From Terriglobales bacterium (lineage in GTDB: Bacteria > Acidobacteriota > Terriglobia > Terriglobales > Acidobacteriaceae), in the NCBI GenBank assembly GCA_035691485.1, contig DASSIZ010000117.1:1-64000 (forward strand): 64,000 nt of DNA, read 5' to 3'. Within the stretch, counting starts at the first letter, position 1. The number at the start of each line of letters is the position of its first letter. The notes beneath the pieces were generated by a model, which was not told the DNA's origin, searched no databases, and saw only the letters and a list, made by a program, of their open reading frames with translations. Both the position numbers and the translations under genes were made by a program. Shown one piece after another: positions 15,232-23,943 of the stretch.

Positions 15232-16863
15232 ATGCGCAAAGGTCTTGTGGGCCTCCTCATTTCTGTCTGCTTTCTCCTGTCAACTTCAGCGTTCGCCGAT
15301 GATCCGCATGCTGGCGACGATCCGCATGCCGGGCATCACCTCGGCATGGACAAGGTGGGGACTGTATTTTTTGACGTGAGCTGTACCGCTCCGGCGCGAC
15401 GAGCGTTTCCGCATGCGGTCGCGCTGCTGCACTCCTTCGCCTACGAAGAAGCGCTCGCCGAGTTCACGGCCATTGCCACGCAAGATCCGAAGTGCGCCAT
15501 GGCCTATTGGGGCCAGGCGATGACGTGGTGGCGTCCGCTGTGGTACTTGCCTGACGCCACAGCGCTGCAAAATGGGGCGGCGGCAATCAAGAAGGCTGCC
15601 GCACTGGAGGTTCCCACCGGACGCGAAAGAGGCTACATCGACGCGTTGCATGCCTTCTACACCGATTACGACAAGATTGACCACCGCGCGCGCGCCATGA
15701 CGTACCGTGTCGCGATGGAGGGGCTGCACCGTTTGTTCCCGAAGGACAATGAGGTGGCGGCGTTTTACGCGCTGTCGCTGCTGGCCACCGCCTCTCCCAC
15801 CGACAAGACGTTCCGGGACCAGCACGAGGCGGGAGCGATCCTGGAAAAGGTCTTTGCCGAGCAGCCGGACCATCCCGGCGCGGCGCACTACATCATCCAC
15901 AGCTTCGACAATCCGGCGCTGGCCAAGGACGCGCTCCTGGCGGCGCGCAGTTACGCCCGCATCGCGCCCTCCGTTCCGCACGCGCTGCATATGCCTTCCC
16001 ACATCTTCACGCGGCTGGGGCTGTGGAACGACTCCATCGCTTCCAACCTGGCCTCGGAAAAAGCGGCAAAAGATTTCCAACAAAGAAACCACATGGCGTC
16101 GAGCTGGGACCAGCAACTGCACGCCATGGACTATCTGATCTACGCCTACCTGCAACAAGGCCACGATCGCCAGGCGGAGGGCGTGCTGAAAGAACTGGGG
16201 GAGATCAAGGCGGTGCAGCCGACCCTGGTTTCTTTCTATGCCGAGGCGGCGATACCGGCGCGCTATGCGGTGGAACGCGGCGACTGGAAGACGGCTTTGT
16301 CGTTGCAGCCGGTCCCGTCGGGCACCCCGGAAACGCAAGCCATCACGCACTGGGCCCGAGCGATGGGCGCGGTTCACGCCGGGCAACTCGATGTCGCGCG
16401 CGCTGAAATCAAGCAACTGGAGGCGATTCGCGATCAATTGGCGGCGAACAAGCGCGGGTACGACTGGTCGGTGCAGGTGGAGGTGCAACGGCGCGAGGCG
16501 GCAGCGTGGCTGGCTCACGCGGAGAAAGATGATGGGGTTGCCGTGCCGCTCATGCGCTCCGCCGCCGAACTGGAAGACTCGACCGATAAACATCCGGTCA
16601 CGCCGGGGCCGGTGCTGCCGGCGCGCGAACTGCTGGCCGACCTGCTGATGGAAGCGGGGAATCCGGGGCAGGCGTTCCAGGAATACGAAGCCGACCTCAA
16701 GGTCGCGCCGCACCGGTTTCGTGGCGTGCGCGGGGCAGCGCGGGCCGCCGAAGCCACCGGAAAACACGATGACGCGCTGCGCTACCAGCGCGAGTTGAGG
16801 GAGTTGATGGGTCCCGAGGCAAAAGTAGTGACCGCCGAGCGAATGATGTTGACCTTGCGCTGA
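15232..16863 (+). CDS. Secreted TPR-repeat protein
   Basis: 543 residues from ATG 15232, chosen because GGAGGA lies 8 bases upstream; an in-frame TTG at 15214 is less likely. The signal peptide is LVGLLISVCFLLSTSAFA. A tandem DPHAGDDPHAGHH segment (a possible metal-binding His/Asp cluster) opens the mature protein. Helical TPR-like repeats follow throughout (FAYEEALAEFTAIATQDPKCAMAYWGQAM is the first). The family is common in acidobacteria as an uncharacterised tetratricopeptide protein. A periplasmic scaffold is likely; the partners are unknown. Confidence 0.75.
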   Translation: MRKGLVGLLISVCFLLSTSAFADDPHAGDDPHAGHHLGMDKVGTVFFDVSCTAPARRAFPHAVALLHSFAYEEALAEFTAIATQDPKCAMAYWGQAMTWWRPLWYLPDATALQNGAAAIKKAAALEVPTGRERGYIDALHAFYTDYDKIDHRARAMTYRVAMEGLHRLFPKDNEVAAFYALSLLATASPTDKTFRDQHEAGAILEKVFAEQPDHPGAAHYIIHSFDNPALAKDALLAARSYARIAPSVPHALHMPSHIFTRLGLWNDSIASNLASEKAAKDFQQRNHMASSWDQQLHAMDYLIYAYLQQGHDRQAEGVLKELGEIKAVQPTLVSFYAEAAIPARYAVERGDWKTALSLQPVPSGTPETQAITHWARAMGAVHAGQLDVARAEIKQLEAIRDQLAANKRGYDWSVQVEVQRREAAAWLAHAEKDDGVAVPLMRSAAELEDSTDKHPVTPGPVLPARELLADLLMEAGNPGQAFQEYEADLKVAPHRFRGVRGAARAAEATGKHDDALRYQRELRELMGPEAKVVTAERMMLTLR

Positions 16864-16871
16864 ACCTCGGG

Positions 16872-17990
16872 CTATTGCTTTGCGCGCGCGGCCTTGATTT
16901 TCGCCAGCAAATCCTGCGACGGTTGCTGATATGGCCCCCTGATGTTGCCGGCTTGCGTGAGGGCGCCGATGGCGTCGGAGGCGCGTTCCATCTTGGCGTA
17001 GGTGAAGCCGAGAAAATACCAGGCGCCGGCAAGATCGTCGGGAGAATCCCGCAACAGCGTGGTCGCGGTTTTCAACTCGGTGGCGGCGGCCGGGAATTTC
17101 CCTTCCTGCAACAAGGTGCGGCCCAGCACAGAATGCGCCACCCCGGCCAGCTTGCGGTCATCGGGGGTGGCGGAGGCGGCAGTCTTCTGCAATTCGATAG
17201 CGCGCCGTGCATAACTGCCCGCTTGAGCCATGTGCGCCGGATCGCTGGCGTAGGCGCTGGCGAGTACGGTGAGCAGCCTCATGTCTTTGGGTTTCTGCGC
17301 CAGCATTTTATCGCCGAAGGCGGCCAGGCCGGCGGAATCCTTCATCTCCTGGAAGGTCACAATCGCCAGCGTCGCCATTGACTCACCGAATTGCGATGCG
17401 GGAAACGCGGCAAGAAATTTCTCGATTTCCGGCATGCGGGTGCGCGCGACCTTCTCGCCGGTGATGGCGTTGTAGGCGGCAACTTCCATGTACTGGTAGC
17501 TCGGCTTGAGAGCCTCCTTTTGATCGGCAATCTGCGAAGCGTAAGCCTGCTCCGGCATGTCGGCCGGTTTGGGCGGCTTGCCGACACTGTCGATGATGGT
17601 GGCGCCACGCACGGCATAGTCCACGACCTTGGTGGAATCCTTGAGCTGCTGCGCGAAGTCGGTCTGCGAGACCAGGATTTCGACCGCATCCGGCATGGCG
17701 GCCAGCGCCTTGTCGCCGTATTCCAGGGCCTTCTGAGGATCGTTGGCGGCGCCATACTGCTGGGACAATTGCCAATTGCCAAACGCGGCGGCGGCGGGAT
17801 TGGAGGCAAACTTTTGCACGAATTCCTGCAGCATGGCCGTACGCTTCTGCGCGTCCGCCTCGTTGGAGATGCGCTGCAACTCCAGGTCTTCGGGCGTGCC
17901 GGCCGCAATCACGATTTTGGATTGTGCCACGGCAAGCGGCGCCAGCAGCGCAAGGACGAGCGTCAATGCCGGAAAACGGAGATTCTTCAT
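16872..17990 (-). CDS. Periplasmic TPR-like protein
   Basis: 372 residues with a clear signal peptide (LTLVLALLAPLAVAQS). The mature part is all-helical, with TPR-type units: about 60-100 (FGNWQLSQQYGAANDPQKALEYGDKAL), 225-265 and 290-350 (GAWYFLGFTYAKMERASDAIGALTQA). GGAGGG lies just before ATG 17990. It converges on the preceding TPR gene with only 8 bases between the stops. A protein-protein interaction role in the envelope is inferred. No enzymatic motif is visible. Confidence 0.75.
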   Translation of the reverse strand: MKNLRFPALTLVLALLAPLAVAQSKIVIAAGTPEDLELQRISNEADAQKRTAMLQEFVQKFASNPAAAAFGNWQLSQQYGAANDPQKALEYGDKALAAMPDAVEILVSQTDFAQQLKDSTKVVDYAVRGATIIDSVGKPPKPADMPEQAYASQIADQKEALKPSYQYMEVAAYNAITGEKVARTRMPEIEKFLAAFPASQFGESMATLAIVTFQEMKDSAGLAAFGDKMLAQKPKDMRLLTVLASAYASDPAHMAQAGSYARRAIELQKTAASATPDDRKLAGVAHSVLGRTLLQEGKFPAAATELKTATTLLRDSPDDLAGAWYFLGFTYAKMERASDAIGALTQAGNIRGPYQQPSQDLLAKIKAARAKQ

Positions 17991-18121
17991 GAGACCCTCC
18001 CGGAATCAGGAAAACCCTCGACCTGTCCTGCAACAGAGGATCGGGGGACGAGCTGATTTTCAGGGGAATGCTATCTCCGAAGCGGGAGCTCAGCAAGCAG
18101 GAGGATCACAGGCAACGCACG

Positions 18122-18155
18122 CAAAAAAAAGCTGCCTTCGATGGACGAAGGCAGC
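18122..18155 (-). terminator. Intrinsic terminator of the receiver-less EBP
   Basis: On the minus strand, GCTGCCTTCG-TCCAT-CGAAGGCAGC is followed by eight T. It sits 27 bases past the stop at 18182. Confidence 0.92.
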
Positions 18156-18181
18156 GGCGCAAACAGAGAGACGGAGGCGGT

Positions 18182-19237
18182 TTAGACTTCGGGCGGCGCA
18201 GGCGGCGTTATTTCGACGCGGCTACGTCCGCGGATGGCCGGTAGTCCGACATCGCGGATCTTGTAGAGCAGGGCGCGATAACTAATGTTCAAGGCCCGGG
18301 CGGCACGCTTACGGTTCCAATGGTTCGCCTGCAGGACTTTGAAGATGATCTTACGTTCCAGCTCCAACACCGCCTGGCGCGTGACCTTTTTCAGCGAGAT
18401 CGGTCCGTCGACGGGGAAATCGTCGTCGAACATCTCTTGCTTGCGCGGCAATAATTCGGAGGTGATCGCCTCCTCGGTACCGAGGATGGAGTAACGGCGC
18501 ATCAGGTTCTCCAGCTCGCGGATATTACCCGGCCAGTGGTAGTGCTGGAGCTGGGTAAGCAGCTGCGACGAAGGCGTACGGGCACGGGAGTTGTATTTTT
18601 CGTTGTAGAGTTCGAGAAAGTAATGCACCAGCACGGGGATGTCGACGGCGCGCTCGCGCAACGGCGGCATTTGAATGTTGACGACGTTGATGCGATAGAA
18701 GAGGTCCTGGCGGAAGCGCCCGGCTTCCACTTCGTTCTCCAGAACCCGGTTGGTTGCGCAGACGACGCGGACTTCAACCTTCTTGTCCTCTTGCGCGCCG
18801 ATGCTGCAAAACTGTCCGTCCTGCAGCAACTGGAGCAGCTTGGATTGCAGGCTGTAGTCGAGTTCGGAGATTTCGTCCAAGAACAGAGTGCCGCGGTTGG
18901 CGAGTTCGACGCGCCCCGGCTTGGAGCCATAAGCTCCGGTGAATGCTCCCTTTTCGTAGCCGAACAGTTCGCTCTCCAGCAAGGTGCCGGGGATAGCAGG
19001 ACAGTTCACTTTCACCCAGGGGCCATTGCACCAGGCGGACAGGTTGTGGATGATACGCGCGATGATGTCCTTGCCGGTGCCGCTCTCCCCTTGAATGAGG
19101 ACGGGGAGGTTGGCGCTGGCGATTTTTTGTACGCGTTCGCGTACCGCCTGCATGGCGCGGGTACTGCCAAACAGGACCGAATCCGGAGGCACCGGCGACG
19201 AGCGATCGGTTGAAAAAGTGGCTCCAGCTACTGCCAT
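18182..19237 (-). CDS. Sigma-54 enhancer-binding protein lacking a receiver domain
   Basis: 351 residues. There is only a 20-residue leader before the AAA+ domain: Walker A GESGTGKD (50-57), GAFTGA (97-102), Walker B TLFLDE. The C-terminal Fis-type HTH is NRKRAARALNISYRALLYKI. With no receiver, control must be by expression or by a partner protein, as in PspF-like EBPs. The HTH is nearly the same as that of the EBP at 21044-22444, so the two may share DNA sites. A good sigma-54 promoter match lies 42 bases upstream, and AGGAGAGG precedes the ATG. Confidence 0.92.
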   Translation of the reverse strand: MAVAGATFSTDRSSPVPPDSVLFGSTRAMQAVRERVQKIASANLPVLIQGESGTGKDIIARIIHNLSAWCNGPWVKVNCPAIPGTLLESELFGYEKGAFTGAYGSKPGRVELANRGTLFLDEISELDYSLQSKLLQLLQDGQFCSIGAQEDKKVEVRVVCATNRVLENEVEAGRFRQDLFYRINVVNIQMPPLRERAVDIPVLVHYFLELYNEKYNSRARTPSSQLLTQLQHYHWPGNIRELENLMRRYSILGTEEAITSELLPRKQEMFDDDFPVDGPISLKKVTRQAVLELERKIIFKVLQANHWNRKRAARALNISYRALLYKIRDVGLPAIRGRSRVEITPPAPPEV

Positions 19238-19278
19238 CGTGAAGACCTCTCCTGAAATCTGTGGCTACTCACGTATAT

Positions 19279-19295
19279 TGCACTCTATTTGCCAA
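19279..19295 (-). promoter_or_regulatory. Candidate sigma-54 promoter of the receiver-less EBP
   Basis: The minus strand reads TTGGCAAATAGAGTGCA, with GG and GC spaced by 10 bases. This agrees well with the YTGGCACGNNNNTTGCW consensus. Transcription would begin near 19267, giving a leader of about 30 bases. It implies RpoN-dependent, possibly autogenous, control. Confidence 0.55.
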
Positions 19296-19435
19296 AGTTT
19301 GCACCCACCTTAGTGGGGCATAGTATGCCCTGGCTCTTGGCCGAGAAACTAAAGGCTAATGTATTTTCAGCAACTTACACGATATTCGAATTCTTGAGCC
19401 GCAGGGGAGGACATGAAATATGGGAAATTACTTTC

Positions 19436-19789
19436 CTATGCGGAAGCAATTTTCCCTTTTGCTGTTTCATGCAGGGGGCGATGAAACTTGAGGCCAAGCA
19501 GATGGCAGCGCTCGCCATGGGTAATACGAACCAGCTTGGCTTTAAGGCTACGTACTGATTGGGGGGAGACGGTATTGGGGGGAAGAGGAGCTACAGGAAT
19601 TTCCAGGGACAGATTGGCGGAACGCGGCAAACTGCGCCTGGTTGCCAACAAAATACCTCCGGCGCTGATGTTGAGAGCGGTAGCAAATTCCAGAAACTCT
19701 TTGCCATCCTGATCGACGCCGCGGACAAAAACGGGGATCGATAATGGCAAACGCTGATGCTTCCGTCGCTCGGAGGGTGGCTTCTGCAT
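19436..19789 (-). CDS. PilZ-domain protein (c-di-GMP receptor)
   Basis: 117 residues from ATG 19789 (MQKPPSERRKHQR). The frame extends 15 codons to a GTG, but that part is not PilZ-like. Both c-di-GMP signatures are present: RxxxR as RKHQR (9-13) and NxSxxG as NISAGG (40-45). The rest fits a single PilZ beta-barrel with strands such as LSLEIPVAPL and HLLGLKFHRP. It stands alone between two regulatory loci and probably links c-di-GMP to motility or polysaccharide export. Confidence 0.82.
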   Translation of the reverse strand: MQKPPSERRKHQRLPLSIPVFVRGVDQDGKEFLEFATALNISAGGILLATRRSLPRSANLSLEIPVAPLPPNTVSPQSVRSLKAKLVRITHGERCHLLGLKFHRPLHETAKGKIASA

Positions 19790-20086
19790 TAAGCGTTTTC
19801 CCGTGCATCTGGGGGCACATGATGTGCCAAACACCTTAGACCACGAATCTAACGTGGAAAACTACGCTAAGCGATTATCAGCTCAGTATTTACGCGTGGT
19901 CGTGGGCAATGTTTACAATAAAATTCGGCGGCATCCGCCCAGCAAATGCAGCAACCTTTTGCGACTATCGAGGAAATTACTTGCACCACTTCCTTGACTT
20001 CATCCTGCGGCTCTCCTATCATCGAGACACCCGAGTAGGCTACCTGCGTCGCTTTCTCCCCTCAGAGTGCCGACCTGAGAATTGCC

Positions 20087-20995
20087 ATGCCTGAACACTC
20101 CGAGAACGCGGCTGCAGCCGCATCGACAAGGCGGGCCATCGAAAAGGCATTTCTTGCCGCCGCCGACGGGAAGAAGAACGAAGTCGTGCAAGACGATCTG
20201 CTCCGGGCCTATCAACAACTGGAGATCGATTACCAGCGTTGCGCGCAAGCGCTGGCCACGGCGGCGCACGATTTGCGCACGCCGCTGGCGGTGGTTTCCG
20301 GATACATCGAACTGATGATGAGCGGCAAGCTCGGCCCTCTGACAGAGCTTCAAAACCGCTGCCTTGAGGACATGCATTCCAGCAGCCAGCGTCTGCACCG
20401 CCTGATCACCGACTTCCTCACCTTCAGCGCGCTGCAGACCGGCAATTTGAATCTGCAACTGGATGAGCCGCGCGATCTGCACGGCTGCCTCACGGAAATC
20501 TGTGGCTTCTGGATGCCCCGCTTTCAATCCAAAGGGATCGCTTTTTACTACCTGGCGAGCGAACATCTGCAGCCATTTGCCTTCGACTACGACCGCATCC
20601 AGCGCGTCGTATCCAACCTGCTGGAGAACGCGTTGAAGTTTACGCCGCAGGGGGGGACGGTGTGGCTGAACGCGGAGCCTCAATTGTGGGAACGGCGTGT
20701 ACTGGAAGTTCGGCCGCAGGCGCGGGAACGACGCAAGCATGCAGTGGGAGCGCCGAACGCGGTGCGGGTCAGCGTGGCCGACACCGGCCCGGGGATACCG
20801 CCTGAGTACCACCAGGAAATTTTTGGAGACTTTTTCCAGATCCCGAACAACCGGGAACTGAATAGCGGTGGAATGGGACTGGGCCTCGGCATCGCGCGGC
20901 GGCTGGTGCAGGCCCACGGCGGGAAAATCTGGGTGGAAAGCGAACCCAGTTGCGGAAGTAAATTCTCTTTCCTGCTTCCGCTAAAGCACGGATAG
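20087..20995 (+). CDS. Soluble histidine kinase
   Basis: 302 residues with no membrane helix or recognisable sensor domain. An N-terminal helix of about 50 residues leads into HisKA, ATAAHDLRTPLAVVSGY, with His61. The ATPase domain has NLLENALKFTPQGG, ADTGPGIPPEY and GMGLGLGIARRLVQAHGG. An insertion rich in Arg (RRVLEVRPQARERRKH) lies between the N and G1 boxes. The EBP gene begins 48 bases downstream on the same strand and is the probable substrate. The input is likely another protein or a co-expressed sensor. Confidence 0.9.
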   Translation: MPEHSENAAAAASTRRAIEKAFLAAADGKKNEVVQDDLLRAYQQLEIDYQRCAQALATAAHDLRTPLAVVSGYIELMMSGKLGPLTELQNRCLEDMHSSSQRLHRLITDFLTFSALQTGNLNLQLDEPRDLHGCLTEICGFWMPRFQSKGIAFYYLASEHLQPFAFDYDRIQRVVSNLLENALKFTPQGGTVWLNAEPQLWERRVLEVRPQARERRKHAVGAPNAVRVSVADTGPGIPPEYHQEIFGDFFQIPNNRELNSGGMGLGLGIARRLVQAHGGKIWVESEPSCGSKFSFLLPLKHG

Positions 20996-21043
20996 CCGGA
21001 TAATCAATCATCCATTCAACGAACCGAAAGGCAGATCGCGGAA

Positions 21044-22444
21044 GTGACTGGAAACTCGCCGAAGATCCTTGTCGTTGACGACGAACCGAGCATGCTGCGC
21101 TACTTGCAGACGCTGCTCGAGGTCGAATCCTACAACGTGGACACCGCCGCCAGCGGTGAAGTGGCGCTGGAGAAGCTAAAGCAAGCGACGCCGGACGTGG
21201 TATTGCTCGACGTGCTCATGCCCGGCGGCATGGACGGGCTGCAAACGCTGGAGCAGATGCGCGAACGTTGTCCGCAGCTGAAAGTCATCATGCTGTCCTG
21301 CGTCAGCGACACCCGCAAAGTGGTGCAGGCGATCCGGCTGGGCGCGCAGGATTATTTGACCAAGCCCTTCCAGAAAAACGATCTGGAAGCAGTGATCCAG
21401 CAATGTATCGGCGGAAAAGCGACGGTAACCGCGCCGCAGGGCGAGATCGAAGACCTGGGCGACGACGTGTTCTTCGTGTGCGGCAGCCCGGCCATGCGGC
21501 AGATCCGCTCGCAGGCCAAGCTGGTGGCGAACGTAGACATCCCGGTGCTGATCCTGGGGGAGAGCGGTGTCGGCAAGGAAGTGATCGCCAAGATGATTCA
21601 CAAGTATTCGCCGCGATCGCACCGCACGTTCCTGAAAGTGAACTGCGCCGCCGTACCCGCCGACCTGCTGGAAAGCGAGCTGTTCGGCTACGAGCCCGGC
21701 GCGTTCACCGGAGCCACGCACGCCAAGCCGGGAAAATTCGAGCTCTGCAACAAAGGCACGATCATGCTGGATGAAATCGGCGAGATGCCGGCTCCGTTGC
21801 AGGCCAAGCTGCTGCACGTGCTGCAGGACCAGACGTTTTCCCGACTGGGCAGCCGCACCGTGCAGAAGGTGGATGTGCGCGTGCTGGCGGCGACCAACAT
21901 CAACATCCAGGAAGCGATCGCGGAGAAGAAACTGCGCGAGGACCTTTATTACCGACTCAACGGTTTCACCATCAACCTTCCGCCGCTGCGCGACCGCAGA
22001 GAAGAAATTGCGCTGCTGCTGAAGCACTTCATGGGCCAGGTAGCGGAGCGCTTTGCGCGCCCGGCGCTGCCGCTGACTCCGTCGCTGATCCAGGCCTGCG
22101 AGCGGTACGGCTGGCCAGGAAACCTGCGCGAGCTGGGAAATTTCATCAAGCGCTACATGGTGCTCGGCGACGAGGAACTGGCGATCGCTGAATTGACACC
22201 GCACGCTGAAAAAGTGCTGGCGGCCGCCTCCGGAGCGGGAGTTGGAGGCAACGCCGGCGGCAGTGGGCTGAAGGGCCTGGTGCGCAGCGTCAAAGATGAA
22301 GCGGAAATGGAAGCGATCAGCCGCGCGCTGACGGAAACTAACTGGAACCGGAAGAAAGCAGCGGCGCTGCTGAAAATCAGTTACAAGGCGTTGCTGTACA
22401 AGATCCGGCAGTACGACATCCAGCCCTCGTCCAACCTCAACTGA
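21044..22444 (+). CDS. NtrC-family sigma-54 response regulator
   Basis: 466 residues from GTG 21044. The receiver has the acidic pair in VVDDEPS, the phosphoacceptor in VVLLDVLMPGG and Lys in YLTKPF. The AAA+ domain has GESGVGKE, GAFTGA and TIMLDE. A Gly-rich linker (SGAGVGGNAGGSG) precedes the Fis-type HTH NRKKAAALLKISYKALLYKI, almost identical to that of the EBP at 18182-19237. It is probably paired with the soluble kinase upstream. Acidobacterial relatives of this EBP are often linked to exopolysaccharide regulation; that link is inference here. Confidence 0.92.
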   Translation: MTGNSPKILVVDDEPSMLRYLQTLLEVESYNVDTAASGEVALEKLKQATPDVVLLDVLMPGGMDGLQTLEQMRERCPQLKVIMLSCVSDTRKVVQAIRLGAQDYLTKPFQKNDLEAVIQQCIGGKATVTAPQGEIEDLGDDVFFVCGSPAMRQIRSQAKLVANVDIPVLILGESGVGKEVIAKMIHKYSPRSHRTFLKVNCAAVPADLLESELFGYEPGAFTGATHAKPGKFELCNKGTIMLDEIGEMPAPLQAKLLHVLQDQTFSRLGSRTVQKVDVRVLAATNINIQEAIAEKKLREDLYYRLNGFTINLPPLRDRREEIALLLKHFMGQVAERFARPALPLTPSLIQACERYGWPGNLRELGNFIKRYMVLGDEELAIAELTPHAEKVLAAASGAGVGGNAGGSGLKGLVRSVKDEAEMEAISRALTETNWNRKKAAALLKISYKALLYKIRQYDIQPSSNLN

Positions 22445-22520
22445 ACTTCACCAAGAGCGCAAAGCCAGACCTTGGACGCCGGATTTTCTGGGGAATGAGC
22501 ACGCCGGCCGGGCGTCACAT

Positions 22521-22874
22521 CTACTGGTCCTTCATTTTTTCCTTGATCGAGTGGGCAAGTTTTTCGATCTCGTCGGCCTTGCGCACAACGTCGACGGAGA
22601 GAACATTCTCGTTCGTTTTGTCCACGTACTCTTTTAACTCGGTGGCAACCGCTAACAACTTATCGGTATCGCGCTTGAGCTTCGCCTGCCGCTGCTTGTT
22701 GCGTTCTTTCAAGCGCTCGCGCTCCATCCGTTGCTCATCCTCAATGCGCTGCCGCCCGAACTGGGGATCGACGCTGCGGTTGTCCCCAGGGCCGGCGAGG
22801 TCGCCATGGGTTCGAGGAAGAACGCACAAACAAAACAACACCACGAGAAATGATACGAGGATAGCTAGCCTCAC
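22521..22874 (-). CDS. Small exported coiled-coil protein
   Basis: 117 residues from GTG 22874, preceded by GAGG six bases upstream. The frame extends further, but without a better start. An N-terminal hydrophobic segment (LAILVSFLVVLFCLCVL) is a signal or anchor. The remainder is highly charged and helical (RMERERLKERNKQRQAKLKRD, then VATELKEYVDKTNENVL), a probable coiled coil. A TATAAT box read on the minus strand at 22903-22908 could drive it. Family not recognised; a periplasmic structural role is possible. Confidence 0.65.
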   Translation of the reverse strand: MRLAILVSFLVVLFCLCVLPRTHGDLAGPGDNRSVDPQFGRQRIEDEQRMERERLKERNKQRQAKLKRDTDKLLAVATELKEYVDKTNENVLSVDVVRKADEIEKLAHSIKEKMKDQ

Positions 22875-22902
22875 GATGACCTCATGAGCATGGAGTGCGC
22901 TG

Positions 22903-22936
22903 ATTATAAAAGAGCCGTGCTTGGCGCTGCTATAAT
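22903..22936. promoter_or_regulatory. Divergent -10 boxes for the coiled-coil gene and mscS
   Basis: Plus strand: extended -10 TGCTATAAT at 22928-22936, which would start transcription about 8 bases before the mscS ATG. Minus strand: TATAAT at 22908-22903, about 29 bases before the GTG of the coiled-coil gene. No clear -35 for either. Confidence 0.45.
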
Positions 22937-22950
22937 CGCGCACTTATACG

Positions 22951-23844
22951 ATGTCTGAGCCTTCCATACAGACTGCCGGGCAGGTCTGGGAGCACTGGCG
23001 CGCCGACGCGCTGAATTTCGTGCGCGTGGACCTTCCCAAAATCCTCTTCATCGTGGTGGTAACGTTCGTCCTGGTCCGCCTGCTCAAAGCGGTGACGCGC
23101 CGCCTGCGAGCGTTCGGCGAATCCAAGGAATTGCCCAGCGGCTTTCGCGCGCAGCAACTTCGGACATTGAGTGGAGTGGTGTACAGCGCGGGCACGTTCG
23201 TGCTCGTGTTCCTGGCCCTGCTGCAGGTCCTGCCGGTGCTGGGGATCAACATGGGACCGTTGCTGGCGAGCGCGGGGATAGCGGGGCTGGCCATCGGGTT
23301 TGGCGCGCAAACCCTGGTACACGACGTGATCAATGGCTTCTTCATCCTGATGGAAAACCAGTACGAGGTTGGGGACACGGTGCGCGTAGGCGGCATCACC
23401 GGCGTGGTCGAGCGCATGACCTTGCGCGCCACTTTGTTGCGCGACGACCAAGGCGCGCTCTCCACGGTTCCCAACAGTAAGATCGATATTGTCTCCAATC
23501 TGACGCGCGACTGGGCGCAGGTGGCGCTGCACGTGTCGGTCGCCTACAACGAGAGCAGCGACAAGGTGATCAGCGTGCTGAAGGAAGTCGGGCAGGAAAT
23601 CCGGGCGGACGAAAACATCGCCTCCCTGCTCGTTTCCGACCCGCAGGTGCCGGGCATCGAGCGCGTCAGCGGCAACGAAGTGGATTACGTAATGCTGGTA
23701 AAAACGCGCCCGGGCGCGCAGTACGCGGTGACGCGGGAACTTCGCCGCCGGATCAAGGAGTGCTTCGAGAAGAACCACATTCAACCCGGGGGTCCGGGCG
23801 GGATGTTCCTGGTGCAGACCGGGCCCGGGAAGACGGCAGGGTAA
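22951..23844 (+). CDS. MscS-family mechanosensitive channel
   Basis: 297 residues. Three membrane helices at about 28-48, 75-97 and 103-125. The last is the Gly/Ala-rich pore helix (LLASAGIAGLAIGFGAQTLVHDVINGFFI) typical of MscS. A beta domain follows with EVGDTVRVGGITGVVERMTLR and TVPNSKI, then an alpha/beta C-terminal domain. The family gates on membrane tension to release solutes on osmotic downshift. The size and arrangement match small YkuT/MscS-like channels. Confidence 0.9.
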   Translation: MSEPSIQTAGQVWEHWRADALNFVRVDLPKILFIVVVTFVLVRLLKAVTRRLRAFGESKELPSGFRAQQLRTLSGVVYSAGTFVLVFLALLQVLPVLGINMGPLLASAGIAGLAIGFGAQTLVHDVINGFFILMENQYEVGDTVRVGGITGVVERMTLRATLLRDDQGALSTVPNSKIDIVSNLTRDWAQVALHVSVAYNESSDKVISVLKEVGQEIRADENIASLLVSDPQVPGIERVSGNEVDYVMLVKTRPGAQYAVTRELRRRIKECFEKNHIQPGGPGGMFLVQTGPGKTAG

Positions 23845-23943
23845 TTTAGTAATCTAGTAATTTGAAATTGGAAATTTGAGAATTTGAAGTCTTTCCGGAC
23901 CGCTCGCCACGTTTCAAATTCTCGAGTTTCAAATTTCAAATTC
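23842..23943. repeat. AATTTGA-type 7-nt array with complementary arm
   Basis: AT-rich against its surroundings. Left part 23842-23889 repeats TAATTTG/AAATTTG-like units every 7-8 bases. Right part 23911-23943 repeats TTTCAAA/AATTTCA. GAGAATTTGAA (23878-23888) pairs perfectly with TTCAAATTCTC (23913-23923), giving an 11-bp stem. It fills the whole gap between mscS and the reductase and ends at the reductase ATG. Confidence 0.65.

Noticed and set aside
19909-20094. 61-codon plus-strand frame ending at the start of the soluble kinase
   Set aside because: No ribosome site and protein-like features are lacking; it probably covers the promoter region.
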